47,819 nt of DNA from SAR324 cluster bacterium (lineage in GTDB: Bacteria; SAR324; NAC60-12). The position numbers were made by a program, and so were the translations under genes. Shown here in pieces: positions 25,564 to 33,635 of this stretch. The notes beneath the pieces are model-generated. The model was not told where the DNA came from. It did no database searches and worked only from the letters and a program-made list of their open reading frames with translations. Each line of letters starts with the position of its first letter. Within the stretch, counting starts at the first letter, position 1. The stretch covers positions 1 to 47,819 of the forward strand of contig JADGAT010000037.1 in assembly GCA_015231885.1 (NCBI GenBank), in the 5' to 3' direction.

Positions 25564-25766
25564 GAAATGCTCAAACAATAATTTAGGGTTCGTACATAAA
25601 TAACCTTTACAGATGACTTGTCTTTTTCCTTGTCTACGGTGTTGTCTTCAAAGGCACATGCTCCAGTATGCACAATTGAAGACGCCTTGTAGCCAAGAAA
25701 AAATACTTTCTCATCTTTGTCAACATTATTTCTGCACGAACCCTTAGCCAACCTACTTGTCTTTAT
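25564..25766. mobile_element. Truncated REP-A element interrupted by a REP-B element
   Basis: The left tip (GAAATGCTCAAACAATAAT, after TAA at 25561-25563) matches REP-A. It breaks at 25586, where REP-B begins. After REP-B the REP-A sequence resumes as TTAGCCAACCTACTTGTCTTT and then is lost. So one miniature element inserted into another that is itself decayed. Confidence 0.75.
25586..25743. mobile_element. 158-bp miniature element (REP-B) with TTA target duplication
   Basis: Its tips are inverted repeats, GGGTTCGTACATAAATAA and GGGTTCGTGCAGAAATAA read inward. TTA flanks both sides (25583-25585 and 25744-25746). On the - strand it encodes a short frame including DKDEKVFFLGYKASSIVHTG, which resembles the conserved segment ahead of the catalytic Asp of IS4/IS5/IS1182-type transposases. 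It is best read as an internally deleted insertion sequence. The window start (1-74) is another copy of one end. Confidence 0.8.
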
Positions 25767-25788
25767 TAAAAAACTCTAGCTCATTGCC

Positions 25789-26481
25789 ATGGAAATTTCT
25801 CACCGTTTCAAAAACAATATTCTTATTTTGTCATTATCCGGAGACATTGATGAAGACGAAGTGGGAAGCATCATCAAAAAAGTTTCAGCGTTTGCAGAAA
25901 AAGCAAGGGGCATTGTGGTGGATTTGAAGGACATCCGCCATCTGGATTCGATCGGCATTGGGATTATGGCTTTGATGTATGGAGAAGCCGAGAAACTCCG
26001 CAAAAAATTGATCATCTGCAACTCTTCCGAAATCGTCTTTGAAACCTTGATTTTATCAGGAATTGACAAGCTTATTAGTATTTGTTCGACACTGGAAGAG
26101 GCATTGGACGATTTTAAGCAGGCCTCTGTAAAACGGGGGCTGCAGATCACCCATCGTATCGAAAATGATGTTCACATTGTTTCTATTGGAGGGGAGCTGG
26201 TTCAGGAAACAACAAATGAATTCAGGGGGTATCTCGATACGTTTCTAGACAATGAACATTTCAAAGGAATCATTCTCAATCTAAAAAACACAAGCCAGGT
26301 CAATTCAGCAGGTTTGGGTAATATCATTGCCGCTCAAAAGAAACTCCAAAAAACGAACAAACATTTAAACATTTGCTGTTTAAATAAAAATATCAGCCGC
26401 ATATTTTCCATTGGTCTTTTGACAGAGGTCATCTCCATTTACCCTGACGAAGCAGAAGCATTAAGCAGTTTTGAAGACTAA
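25789..26481 (+). CDS. Tandem STAS-domain protein (anti-sigma antagonist-like)
   Basis: The 230-aa protein is two STAS domains in a row (about 1-110 and 115-228). STAS proteins of the RsbV/SpoIIAA kind are switched by phosphorylation of a serine and bind RsbW-like kinases. The first domain has the target serine in DIRHLDSIGIGIM and the second in SQVNSAGLGNII, both in the family context, so both may be switched. No kinase gene is adjacent; the REC-RsbW protein and RsbU-like phosphatase at 42.6-46.3 kb are possible partners. Tandem STAS forms are uncommon. Confidence 0.88.
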   Translation: MEISHRFKNNILILSLSGDIDEDEVGSIIKKVSAFAEKARGIVVDLKDIRHLDSIGIGIMALMYGEAEKLRKKLIICNSSEIVFETLILSGIDKLISICSTLEEALDDFKQASVKRGLQITHRIENDVHIVSIGGELVQETTNEFRGYLDTFLDNEHFKGIILNLKNTSQVNSAGLGNIIAAQKKLQKTNKHLNICCLNKNISRIFSIGLLTEVISIYPDEAEALSSFED

Positions 26482-26578
26482 TCCATCTTCTTCAAAAAAA
26501 AATTGCAAACTACGTAGAATTACGGATAGTTTAATTTATAAAACCTGTTAAATTGTTCTCGTTACTATGGCTTCTCTA

Positions 26579-26640
26579 GTGTGGATCACTGAATAGATGC
26601 GGGCGTAGTTCTTAAAAGAACTCTATACAGTGTTCCACAC
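26579..26640. repeat. Nested double inverted repeat between convergent genes
   Basis: An outer pair, GTGTGGATCACTG (26579-26591) and CAGTGTTCCACAC (26628-26640), matches at 12 of 13 positions. It encloses a perfect AGTTCTT-AA-AAGAACT hairpin (26607-26622). The 62-base unit lies between the convergent STAS and peptidase genes and could be a bidirectional terminator or a small mobile element. Confidence 0.65.
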
Positions 26641-26666
26641 ATTTTTCATACCGTCCTCCCTTCTAT

Positions 26667-28565
26667 TCAAGTCAAAAAGACCACATATTTTCCCAAAAAA
26701 TTACTGATAGCTTTGTAATATTTTGCAATGGTTTCCTGTTTTCTCCAGCCATGACCTTCCCCAGAAAATACGTGGTATTCATGAGGAACCTGACGTTTTG
26801 CCAGCGTGGCACTAATGGCATCCGACTGGTTCATGGGCACCACCTTGTCTTCTTCCCCTTGAAACAGGATCAATGGCCGTTCAATTCGATCGGCAAAAAA
26901 TAAAGGAGAGCGCTCATGAAAAACACTGGCCGCCTCAGGCAATATACCAATGAGAGAATCGGTATAATGCTGCTCAAACTTGTGAGTATCCTGGACCAGA
27001 CTAAACAAGTTGGAAATACCATAAGAACAGATACCAGCACGAAAAAAAACGGGATGGTTGACCAAAGCCTGCAAAACGGTATATCCGCCGGCACTGCTTC
27101 CTTTAATAACGATTTTTTCGGGGTCGACTCGTTTTTCTTTTATCAAATACGACGCCATAAACACAGCATCTTCCACATCATAGACCCCCCATTTTTCTAA
27201 AAGTAAATCGCGATAGCGTCGGCCATATCCGCTGCTGCCACGGTAATTCAAATCAAGATAAGCATATCCCCGTGATGTAAAGAACTGCACATCGCCTTTC
27301 CAGACGGGCAATGCCTGACTGGTGGGTCCTCCATGCACCTGGACAATCAAAGGAGGCTTTCCTTTGCTTTGAAAATCAGGACTTTGTGGAGAATACAGCA
27401 ATCCATAGATCACTTGCCCTTGTTCATTTTTTGGATGCAACGACTCAGGTTTTGCATAATAGATCGAAGGGATTTGTTCATTTGCAGAACGTTGGAGAAC
27501 TTGCAGGTTTGATTTCCCTCTATCTTGTGACATAATAACAAGCTGCATTGGCATGTCATAACGACTCGCCAACAAAACGATTCTTCCTTGAGAAGAAACA
27601 TTGATTGATTCAAAGTAGGCATAGCGTTCTTCTATCAGGGATAGTGTTGAGACTTTGCCTGTTGTCGCATCAATAGTTTCTAACGAGGAAAATCCTTGTA
27701 CATTTTTAATGGCAACCAGTTTTTTACCATCTCCCATCCAATCATATGACCGCATTCCTAAAATCCAGGCAGGATTTCCATATTCAGCCTCTTCCTGAAC
27801 AAGAGCGCTCTTTTCTTCCGTCTTGATATTGTACAGGTAGAGATTATACCATCCACTCTCATCACTGACATAGGCTAAATGATCCGATACGGGAGAAAAT
27901 TCAGGCTGAACGACGGACACATATTTTCCTCCGGCAATCGTACGAACTCCTGACGACAAGTCCTGACAAAATTTTTTTTCTGAAACAGAGACCATCTGCA
28001 AAAAACTTCCATCCCACGGCATATTGGGATGATTCCAGCAGATCCAGGACAACCAGTTTCCATCATCAGACCACCGTGGATCCATGTAAAAATCATCACC
28101 CACGACCACTTTCTGCGGCCACCTCTGTCCATCCAGGGGGACAATTGCTAACCCGCTCTCTCCTTCAAATTCATAAACATACACTACGTGCTTGCCATCA
28201 GGAGATATTTGAGGGGAAGCGCATTGTCCAAAGCCTGGAGTGATTGGAACGGCAGGCCCTGCTTCTAAATCCTGGCGATATATCTTTCCTTTGTTCCCAA
28301 CAAAGACCACCACCCCATTGGAAACTGAAAAATGTCCTCCACCATATCCGACACGTGCTCGAACATCTTGTTCAAATGTTATTTTTTTGGGGCAGTCTCC
28401 CGAAAAATCGGTTCCAACCAAAAAGCCTCTGCCATCATCCTGTTCCCGCCAAACCAGAATATTTTTTTTTTTATCCCAGCATGGTTCACTCAGCCCAATC
28501 GCATGAGACAATACTTCTGCAGTAAAAGGGCTTTTCCATGTTCCATAAATCTGATGTACTTTCAT
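26667..28565 (-). CDS. S9 family prolyl-oligopeptidase-like serine peptidase
   Basis: A 632-aa cytoplasmic protein (no signal) with an N-terminal seven-bladed propeller (about 1-370, repeats such as QISPDGKHVVYVYEFEGES) and a C-terminal alpha/beta hydrolase. The catalytic Ser is in KGSSAGGY, the Asp in LFQGEEDKVVP and the His in FSGEGHGW. LNYRGSSGYGRRYRDLL is typical of the acylaminoacyl/dipeptidyl peptidase (S9C) subgroup. Such enzymes trim short or blocked peptides. A small zinc-ribbon-like gene lies 29 bases upstream in the same direction and is probably cotranscribed. Confidence 0.92.
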   Translation of the reverse strand: MKVHQIYGTWKSPFTAEVLSHAIGLSEPCWDKKKNILVWREQDDGRGFLVGTDFSGDCPKKITFEQDVRARVGYGGGHFSVSNGVVVFVGNKGKIYRQDLEAGPAVPITPGFGQCASPQISPDGKHVVYVYEFEGESGLAIVPLDGQRWPQKVVVGDDFYMDPRWSDDGNWLSWICWNHPNMPWDGSFLQMVSVSEKKFCQDLSSGVRTIAGGKYVSVVQPEFSPVSDHLAYVSDESGWYNLYLYNIKTEEKSALVQEEAEYGNPAWILGMRSYDWMGDGKKLVAIKNVQGFSSLETIDATTGKVSTLSLIEERYAYFESINVSSQGRIVLLASRYDMPMQLVIMSQDRGKSNLQVLQRSANEQIPSIYYAKPESLHPKNEQGQVIYGLLYSPQSPDFQSKGKPPLIVQVHGGPTSQALPVWKGDVQFFTSRGYAYLDLNYRGSSGYGRRYRDLLLEKWGVYDVEDAVFMASYLIKEKRVDPEKIVIKGSSAGGYTVLQALVNHPVFFRAGICSYGISNLFSLVQDTHKFEQHYTDSLIGILPEAASVFHERSPLFFADRIERPLILFQGEEDKVVPMNQSDAISATLAKRQVPHEYHVFSGEGHGWRKQETIAKYYKAISNFLGKYVVFLT

Positions 28566-28594
28566 AATAGCTCTCTATCAAAAAGATAGCTTTC

Positions 28595-28873
28595 TTATTT
28601 TTCCAAATCCATTAATTTAGCATAAGTGCTTCGCCGCTTTGCTTTCCTCTGGCTGTGAAATTTCTTTTTTGTCATTTGCTGAACAGGGTCAGGAATCATC
28701 GACTCGTCTAAAATATTCACTGCATGACAAATACCGCACGTGGAGTAGAAGCCCAATTCTTTTTTAGTGGTCTGTTCTTGTTCAAGGTAGTCATACTCCA
28801 GAAGATCCACTGTCACACATAGTTTTGCTTCACAAACAAGGCACACCTGCCAAAGATTCCAACCTCCTGCCAT
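28595..28873 (-). CDS. Small CxxC/CxxC zinc-ribbon-like protein (unknown)
   Basis: The 92-aa protein has two Cys pairs, VCLVC near residue 10 and CGIC near residue 46, spaced as in a small zinc ribbon, followed by a strongly basic tail (KKKFHSQRKAKRRSTYAK). This suggests a nucleic-acid or protein-binding zinc module. No family was recognised. It precedes the S9 peptidase gene by 29 bases on the same strand. The ATG lacks a clear ribosome site, so the start is uncertain. Confidence 0.6.
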   Translation of the reverse strand: MAGGWNLWQVCLVCEAKLCVTVDLLEYDYLEQEQTTKKELGFYSTCGICHAVNILDESMIPDPVQQMTKKKFHSQRKAKRRSTYAKLMDLEK

Positions 28874-29078
28874 AATATCAACTACATCTAAGAATGATCA
28901 ATAAACCCATGAATGAATAAACCTTTTTATCGAATGAAGGTAGGAATGTAAAGGTTGAATCTGTGTTAAAATCAATAAATTCGCTGATTGAAAATTTATT
29001 CAAGTTTCGATACAGTCAAGCATGAACAAAGAATCTGATCATGGACTCGCTGATAACCATAACAACTCATGAAACATT

Positions 29079-29534
29079 GTGCTTAAAACTTTTTCTTTTC
29101 TGTATGTACTCACATTGATTTTGATTACAATGCTCGGCTGCGCCAAACACGGGATCTCTGAAACAAACTCACCGGGTCTGTCACGCCGTGAACTCGATCA
29201 ACAAAAAACATTGAAAATGTGGGAAAATTCACAGAAAGTACAAAGTGCCTACGGAGTTTCTCATGACGAGTTTGAAGCATCAAATAGAAATCAAGTGAAT
29301 CGACGATTTCCTCAGCCTTTAGATGAGCACAAAGGACAAAAGCAACCACTCCATGGAAAAAGATGCTGGGTGCATACGGACTGTGGTTGGAAATTTCGTT
29401 GTGTTCAGGGAATCTGTGTAGGAGGCTTTCGTCCGCCCCAGCGTGGGCTGTGTATCAAAGCCCAGCTGTCTCATTTGGTTTGCAGTAATACAGGTGAAGA
29501 ATGTGTATCTCATGAAGAATGTGTCATACCATAA
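29079..29534 (+). CDS. Cys-rich lipoprotein (unknown)
   Basis: A 151-aa protein with a lipoprotein signal ending in ITMLGC (lipobox LxGC), a polar Gln-rich middle and a C-terminal region with eight cysteines arranged as CWVHTDCGWKFRCVQGICVGG, then CIKAQLSHLVC and GEECVSHEEC. The spacing resembles small knottin or EB-module-like disulfide domains found in secreted proteins. It starts with GTG and has no obvious partner. Function unknown. Confidence 0.72.
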   Translation: MLKTFSFLYVLTLILITMLGCAKHGISETNSPGLSRRELDQQKTLKMWENSQKVQSAYGVSHDEFEASNRNQVNRRFPQPLDEHKGQKQPLHGKRCWVHTDCGWKFRCVQGICVGGFRPPQRGLCIKAQLSHLVCSNTGEECVSHEECVIP

Positions 29535-29670
29535 CGATTCACACCTGTTTCGCGATGAAAAATATTTAAATTGTTCATGGAGAAATTCCGTCTGATTTTC
29601 ATATTGCATAAGAATCAGACGGACACTTTGGAATGAGGGATACGCTGTGCAACAACGACAATGCTGCTAA

Positions 29671-29689
29671 GGAAAGCTAAAATAATAAC
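29671..29689. repeat. Solo end of REP-A miniature element
   Basis: GGAAAGCTAAAATAATAAC, preceded by TAA, matches the right tip of REP-A (GGAAGGCGAAAATAATAAC) with three differences, then diverges. Confidence 0.55.
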
Positions 29690-29695
29690 TGTGTT

Positions 29696-29833
29696 TTAGA
29701 CCCAAAAACCAATGGCAAACAAAATCATCGTCAATAAAAAGAAAACACCCCGGATGAGATAAGTTTCTTTTCTCATCACTAATTCTGCAAACATATCCAA
29801 CATTGTATCATATACTTTTTGTTTCATAACCAT
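29696..29833 (-). CDS. 45-aa single-helix membrane protein (unrecognised)
   Basis: This frame encodes MVMKQKVYDTMLDMFAELVM then a basic turn (RKETYLIRG) and the hydrophobic helix VFFLLTMILFAIGFWV, ending in TAA. An AGAGG ribosome site lies five bases ahead of the first ATG; the ATG two codons later (29827) is also possible. The layout, an amphipathic N-terminal helix then one membrane span, is that of real small membrane proteins. It lies 24 bases after a short same-strand frame at 29857-30078. Function unknown. Confidence 0.62.
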   Translation of the reverse strand: MVMKQKVYDTMLDMFAELVMRKETYLIRGVFFLLTMILFAIGFWV

Positions 29834-29856
29834 AATGCCTCTTTTGTTATGGGTGC

Positions 29857-30078
29857 TTACTTCTCCTCAAAGTATGCATCTTTTTTCGTTTTTTCACTGC
29901 CGTTCCTTCCCGCAATGATTTTTTGACTCTGAAATACATTATATGATACCTTTTGCTTTTGATCTACTCGTAGATCTACTGGTTTTGGGCCATAGACAAG
30001 ACCCGCTATAGGTAGAGGAGTTCCAATCCAGGTAAATCTACTGGGAACAAATGAACATGGGCTCCTGCAGGTTACCAT
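29857..30078 (-). pseudogene. Possible 5'-truncated secreted protein gene
   Basis: The 73-aa frame has no signal peptide, but its opening CRSPCSFVPSRFTWIGTP and GLVYGPKPVDLRVDQK resemble the mature part of small lipoproteins (a TRL-like pattern was considered, weakly). A REP-A end lies about 40 bases upstream (30119-30146), so the signal-coding part may have been lost through repeat insertion or deletion. It may be cotranscribed with the 45-aa membrane protein that follows. Confidence 0.35.
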
Positions 30079-30118
30079 TCATCCACGCTTAACCCTGGAA
30101 CTCTATCAAATTCTTTCA

Positions 30119-30146
30119 GGAAGGCGAAAATGATAACATGCGAAAG
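30119..30146. repeat. Solo end of REP-A miniature element
   Basis: GGAAGGCGAAAATGATAACA followed by TGCGAAAG matches the right tip of REP-A with one or two differences, then the match stops. It lies immediately downstream of the MocA-SufS fusion gene. Confidence 0.7.
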
Positions 30147-30169
30147 AATCCTTCTCATCTTTCCTTCAT

Positions 30170-32002
30170 TCACTCAAAGAGCTGCAGAGCCTTTGTCAAA
30201 CTCTCTGCCAGCAGATCAATGTCTGAGTAGTCGTTGTACAGAGAAAAACTCACACGAACCGTGGCATGAACTCCTAAACGGTTCATCAAAATCTGAGCAC
30301 AATGGTGTCCTGCCCGCACTGCAATCCCATCGTCATCAAGGACTTGGGCGACATCATGAGGATGGATAGTTCCTATTTGAAAAGAAATCACACCAGCCCT
30401 TTCTGCGGTACCTAAAGGCCCATGCACCTGCAATCCGGGTATTTGTGTCAATTTCTGCAATGCATAGTCTGTCAGATCCTGTTCATGAGCCCAGATTAAT
30501 TCCAGCCCCATCTCCTGAAGATAGTCAATGGCAGCAGACAAGCCAACGGCTTCATCCACTGGAGGTGTCCCTGCTTCCAGTTTCCAGGGGTACTCTGCCC
30601 AGCTGGATTCTTGTTCCAATACCTCCTCAATCATTCCTCCTCCGCCCATAAAAGGCTGCATTTCTTGTTGATACTGAGGTTTACAGTACAAAACACCAAT
30701 ACCGGTAGGCCCATACATTTTGTGTGCAGAAAAAGCAAAAAAATCGCAACCCAGGGTCTCGACATCCACCTTCTGCCGTGCAACCGCTTGAGCACCATCA
30801 ACCAGTACGGGGATATTGTGCCGATGTGCCAACTCAACCAAACGCCGAATTGGGTTCACGGTTCCCAGTACATTGGAAACAGCACTGACTGCAAGAATGC
30901 TGGTGTTTGGCGCCAGCAAGGCGTCCAGGCTTTCTAGATCCAAAGTTCCCTGCTTTGTTATAGGAAGGTAGTGCAACTGGGCACCTGTCTCCCTGGCGAC
31001 CATCTGCCATGGAACCAGGTTGGAATGGTGTTCCATTTCGGTAACCAGGATACGGTCCCCCTTCTTCAACCTGGGCTTTAGCCAGGAAAATGCTGTCAAA
31101 TTAATAGACTCCGTTGTCCCACGCGTGAAGACGACTGACTGAGAAGAAGGCGCACCAATGAATTTGGCTACTTTGTGACGTGCGCCTTCATACAAGGATG
31201 TTGCCTCTTCGGAAAGCTTGTAAATTCCCCGATGCACATTGCTGTTATGCTGTTCATAAAAAGAAATCAGGCTTTCCAGCACTTGTTTTGGTTTTTGTGT
31301 TGTGGCGGCATTGTCCAGATAAATGAGGGGCTTTCCATTTATTTTTCTCTGCAGGATCGGAAAATCAGCCTTTGCTTGTAAAAGACATTTTTTTTGCCGG
31401 GTGTTAAACTGCTGAACGGCTTTTTGATAGTCCGTTTCCGTATCAATATCCTGAAGCACATGGTCTGTATCCATGGGCACCTGACGTAGATGATCCATGT
31501 TTTGCTGAATGATTCCCCAACAACCTTCAGGCTCCTGGTGTTGCAACAGATGGGACCGATAGTATGCCGAGAAGATAACAGGATGGCCAGACTGTCCTTG
31601 AAAAGAGGGAGAGATGATCACTTTTCTATCCTGCCACAGCGATGAATCAAACACATCCACCAGATCATTCAACTCGCTCGATTCAATAAAAACCAAATCA
31701 GAAAGGAAAAGCAATATCCCCCGGCTGTTTGAAGAAACAGCGTGAACACCCGTTTGAATGGATGAAGTCATTCCAGTATGAAAATTGGTATTCTTGATTA
31801 TTTTGGCTGACCGATTTTGCAGGACCTTCTGTACAAGATCGGCTTGATGCCCTGAAACAACAATGATCTCTCCAACCTTTGACAGGGCAATCGTATCGAC
31901 AACATGTTCGATAACCGTCTTGTTCGCCAATGGCAGCAAAAGCTTATTGGAGCCCTTCATTCGCTTAGACTCCCCAGCGGCTAGAACGATTGCTGAGATC
32001 AT
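30170..32002 (-). CDS. MocA-SufS fusion: molybdenum cofactor cytidylyltransferase joined to cysteine desulfurase
   Basis: The 610-aa protein joins two enzymes. Residues 1-200 are a MobA/MocA-type nucleotidyltransferase: LAAGESKRMKGSNKLLLPL, the GMTSSIQTGV segment, the metal Asp in LFLSDLVF, and SGHPVIF, typical of MocA, which makes the cytosine dinucleotide cofactor. Residues 210-610 are a group II SufS-type cysteine desulfurase: LDNAATTQKPKQV (about 228), the PLP lysine in SAHKMYGPTG (about 427) and the persulfide cysteine in RAGHHCAQILM (about 568). It starts one base after the upstream hybrid kinase. The fusion suggests production of a sulfurated MCD cofactor for xanthine-dehydrogenase-family enzymes; no such enzyme is in the window. 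Confidence 0.9.
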   Translation of the reverse strand: MISAIVLAAGESKRMKGSNKLLLPLANKTVIEHVVDTIALSKVGEIIVVSGHQADLVQKVLQNRSAKIIKNTNFHTGMTSSIQTGVHAVSSNSRGILLFLSDLVFIESSELNDLVDVFDSSLWQDRKVIISPSFQGQSGHPVIFSAYYRSHLLQHQEPEGCWGIIQQNMDHLRQVPMDTDHVLQDIDTETDYQKAVQQFNTRQKKCLLQAKADFPILQRKINGKPLIYLDNAATTQKPKQVLESLISFYEQHNSNVHRGIYKLSEEATSLYEGARHKVAKFIGAPSSQSVVFTRGTTESINLTAFSWLKPRLKKGDRILVTEMEHHSNLVPWQMVARETGAQLHYLPITKQGTLDLESLDALLAPNTSILAVSAVSNVLGTVNPIRRLVELAHRHNIPVLVDGAQAVARQKVDVETLGCDFFAFSAHKMYGPTGIGVLYCKPQYQQEMQPFMGGGGMIEEVLEQESSWAEYPWKLEAGTPPVDEAVGLSAAIDYLQEMGLELIWAHEQDLTDYALQKLTQIPGLQVHGPLGTAERAGVISFQIGTIHPHDVAQVLDDDGIAVRAGHHCAQILMNRLGVHATVRVSFSLYNDYSDIDLLAESLTKALQLFE

Positions 32003-32003
32003 G

Positions 32004-33635
32004 TCAATTCACGGCAGTGTCTTCATCCAGTATGTTGCGAATCAATGTTCCCAACTCAGAAAAGTCTATAGGCTTGATGATGTAGTTTCGAACTCCCATG
32101 GACTTGGCTTGTTCAGGAGAAAGAGTTTCGCTGTATCCTGTGATAAGAATAATGGGGATATTGGGATTGATGGATATTATTTGTTTTGCGAGTTGCGATC
32201 CTGAAATATTCGGCATTGTCTGATCTGTAATGACCAGGTCAAATTGATTGGGTTTTTCTTGAAAATAATTCAGAGCCTCCTGGCTATTAGTCGTTGCTGT
32301 TACATGATAACCAATGCGTGTGAGCTTCTGCTCAAGCATGTCGACAAGAATTTGCTCATCATCCACCAGTAAAACCGATTCTTGGCCTTGAAGAACAGAA
32401 TCACTGGTTGATAACTCTGGTAACACCGGACTATCAATTTCAGGCAAAAAAATTTCAATGGTTGTGCCTTTTTCCGGCTTACTTTGCACGGTAATGGCTC
32501 CATTGTGGCTTTTGACGGAGCCATGTACTACAGAAAGTCCCATCCCTGTCCCTTGCCCGGGTGATTTTGTCGTAAAGAACGGTTCAAAAATATGATCTGC
32601 CACCTCGGCATCCATCCCACACCCGGTGTCTGTGATTCCCAACTTGACATACGTACCTTCCTGGATTTCATGCCAGGTAGCAAAATCAGGAGATATTTTG
32701 ATTCTTTCCAGAGTAATTTTCAAAATTCCACCCTTTGTCATCATAGCATGACTGGCATTCGAGCACAGATTCATGATGATTTGATGAATTTGGGTGGGAT
32801 CAGCCAAAACCACATGTTCATCAATAGAAATTTCCTGCTGAATATCAATCGTGGTTGGTAATGTAGAACGCATCAATTTGAGGGCTTCTTTGATCAGGGC
32901 TCCCACCTCGACAGGCTTATAAGTCGTTTCACTGCGACGACTGAATGTTAAGATTTGCTGGACCAGATCTTTAGCGCGTTTTCCTGCCTTGATGATCTGC
33001 TCCACGTTATCCAGAATGATAGAATTCTCAGCAGCATCTTCTCTGATCATCTCAGAGTAGCCTGATATGGCAAACAGGAGATTATTGAATTCATGAGCAA
33101 TTCCTCCTGCCAGCACCCCCAGAGCCTCCATCTTTTGAGCTTGAATCAGCTGCTGCTGAGTTTGCTGCAATTCTCGGGTTGTCTGAATCAGGTTGTCGTT
33201 CAACGATTGCTGAATTTCAAGAGCTTCTTCCAATTCATCAGTTTTCTCTTCCAGTTCTTTGATGAATGTCTGATTGGCCAATGCCGATTGAATCCGAGTA
33301 CGAATTCTAGTTTCATCAATAGGTTTGACAATAAAATCGGTTGCGCCTTTATCAATGCATTGTTTTAATACTCCCTTATCCGTGTCCCCGGTTACCATAA
33401 TGATGGGGATGGCCTTATAATCAGGATGTCCTTTCAGTTTGTCCAGCAGCTCCAGGCCATTCATATCCGGCATATTAATATCCATCAAAATCAAATCCAC
33501 CGAATCATGTTCCAGATAATCAAAAAGATAATTTGGATACAATGTTGTCAGTGGCTGATAACCTAAGGATTCAACAAGGATTCCCAGCTGTTCAAGAACT
33601 TCTTGCTGATCATCTACAATGAGAATATTAGCCAT
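32004..33635 (-). CDS. Hybrid sensor kinase REC-HisKA-HATPase-REC
   Basis: A 543-aa soluble signalling protein. It begins with a receiver (about 1-120, phospho-Asp in LILMDINMPDMNG), then a Gln/Glu-rich coiled coil, a HisKA helix with the phospho-His in GIAHEFNNLL (about 180), a HATPase domain (NLCSNASHAM, DTGCGMD, GTGMGLSV) and a second receiver (DLVITDQTMPNISG). There is no membrane segment or sensor, so it is driven by its N-terminal receiver. It overlaps the stop of the upstream kinase gene by 8 bases and ends one base before the MocA-SufS fusion, suggesting tight coupling. Confidence 0.93.
   Translation of the reverse strand: MANILIVDDQQEVLEQLGILVESLGYQPLTTLYPNYLFDYLEHDSVDLILMDINMPDMNGLELLDKLKGHPDYKAIPIIMVTGDTDKGVLKQCIDKGATDFIVKPIDETRIRTRIQSALANQTFIKELEEKTDELEEALEIQQSLNDNLIQTTRELQQTQQQLIQAQKMEALGVLAGGIAHEFNNLLFAISGYSEMIREDAAENSIILDNVEQIIKAGKRAKDLVQQILTFSRRSETTYKPVEVGALIKEALKLMRSTLPTTIDIQQEISIDEHVVLADPTQIHQIIMNLCSNASHAMMTKGGILKITLERIKISPDFATWHEIQEGTYVKLGITDTGCGMDAEVADHIFEPFFTTKSPGQGTGMGLSVVHGSVKSHNGAITVQSKPEKGTTIEIFLPEIDSPVLPELSTSDSVLQGQESVLLVDDEQILVDMLEQKLTRIGYHVTATTNSQEALNYFQEKPNQFDLVITDQTMPNISGSQLAKQIISINPNIPIILITGYSETLSPEQAKSMGVRNYIIKPIDFSELGTLIRNILDEDTAVN

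Noticed and set aside
25560..25751. 63-aa ORF on the - strand as a gene
   Set aside because: It lies within REP-B and REP-A mobile DNA and encodes only a transposase-like fragment.
28240..28589. + strand frames opposite the S9 peptidase
   Set aside because: Shadows of the peptidase gene, which carries propeller repeats and a complete Ser-Asp-His set.
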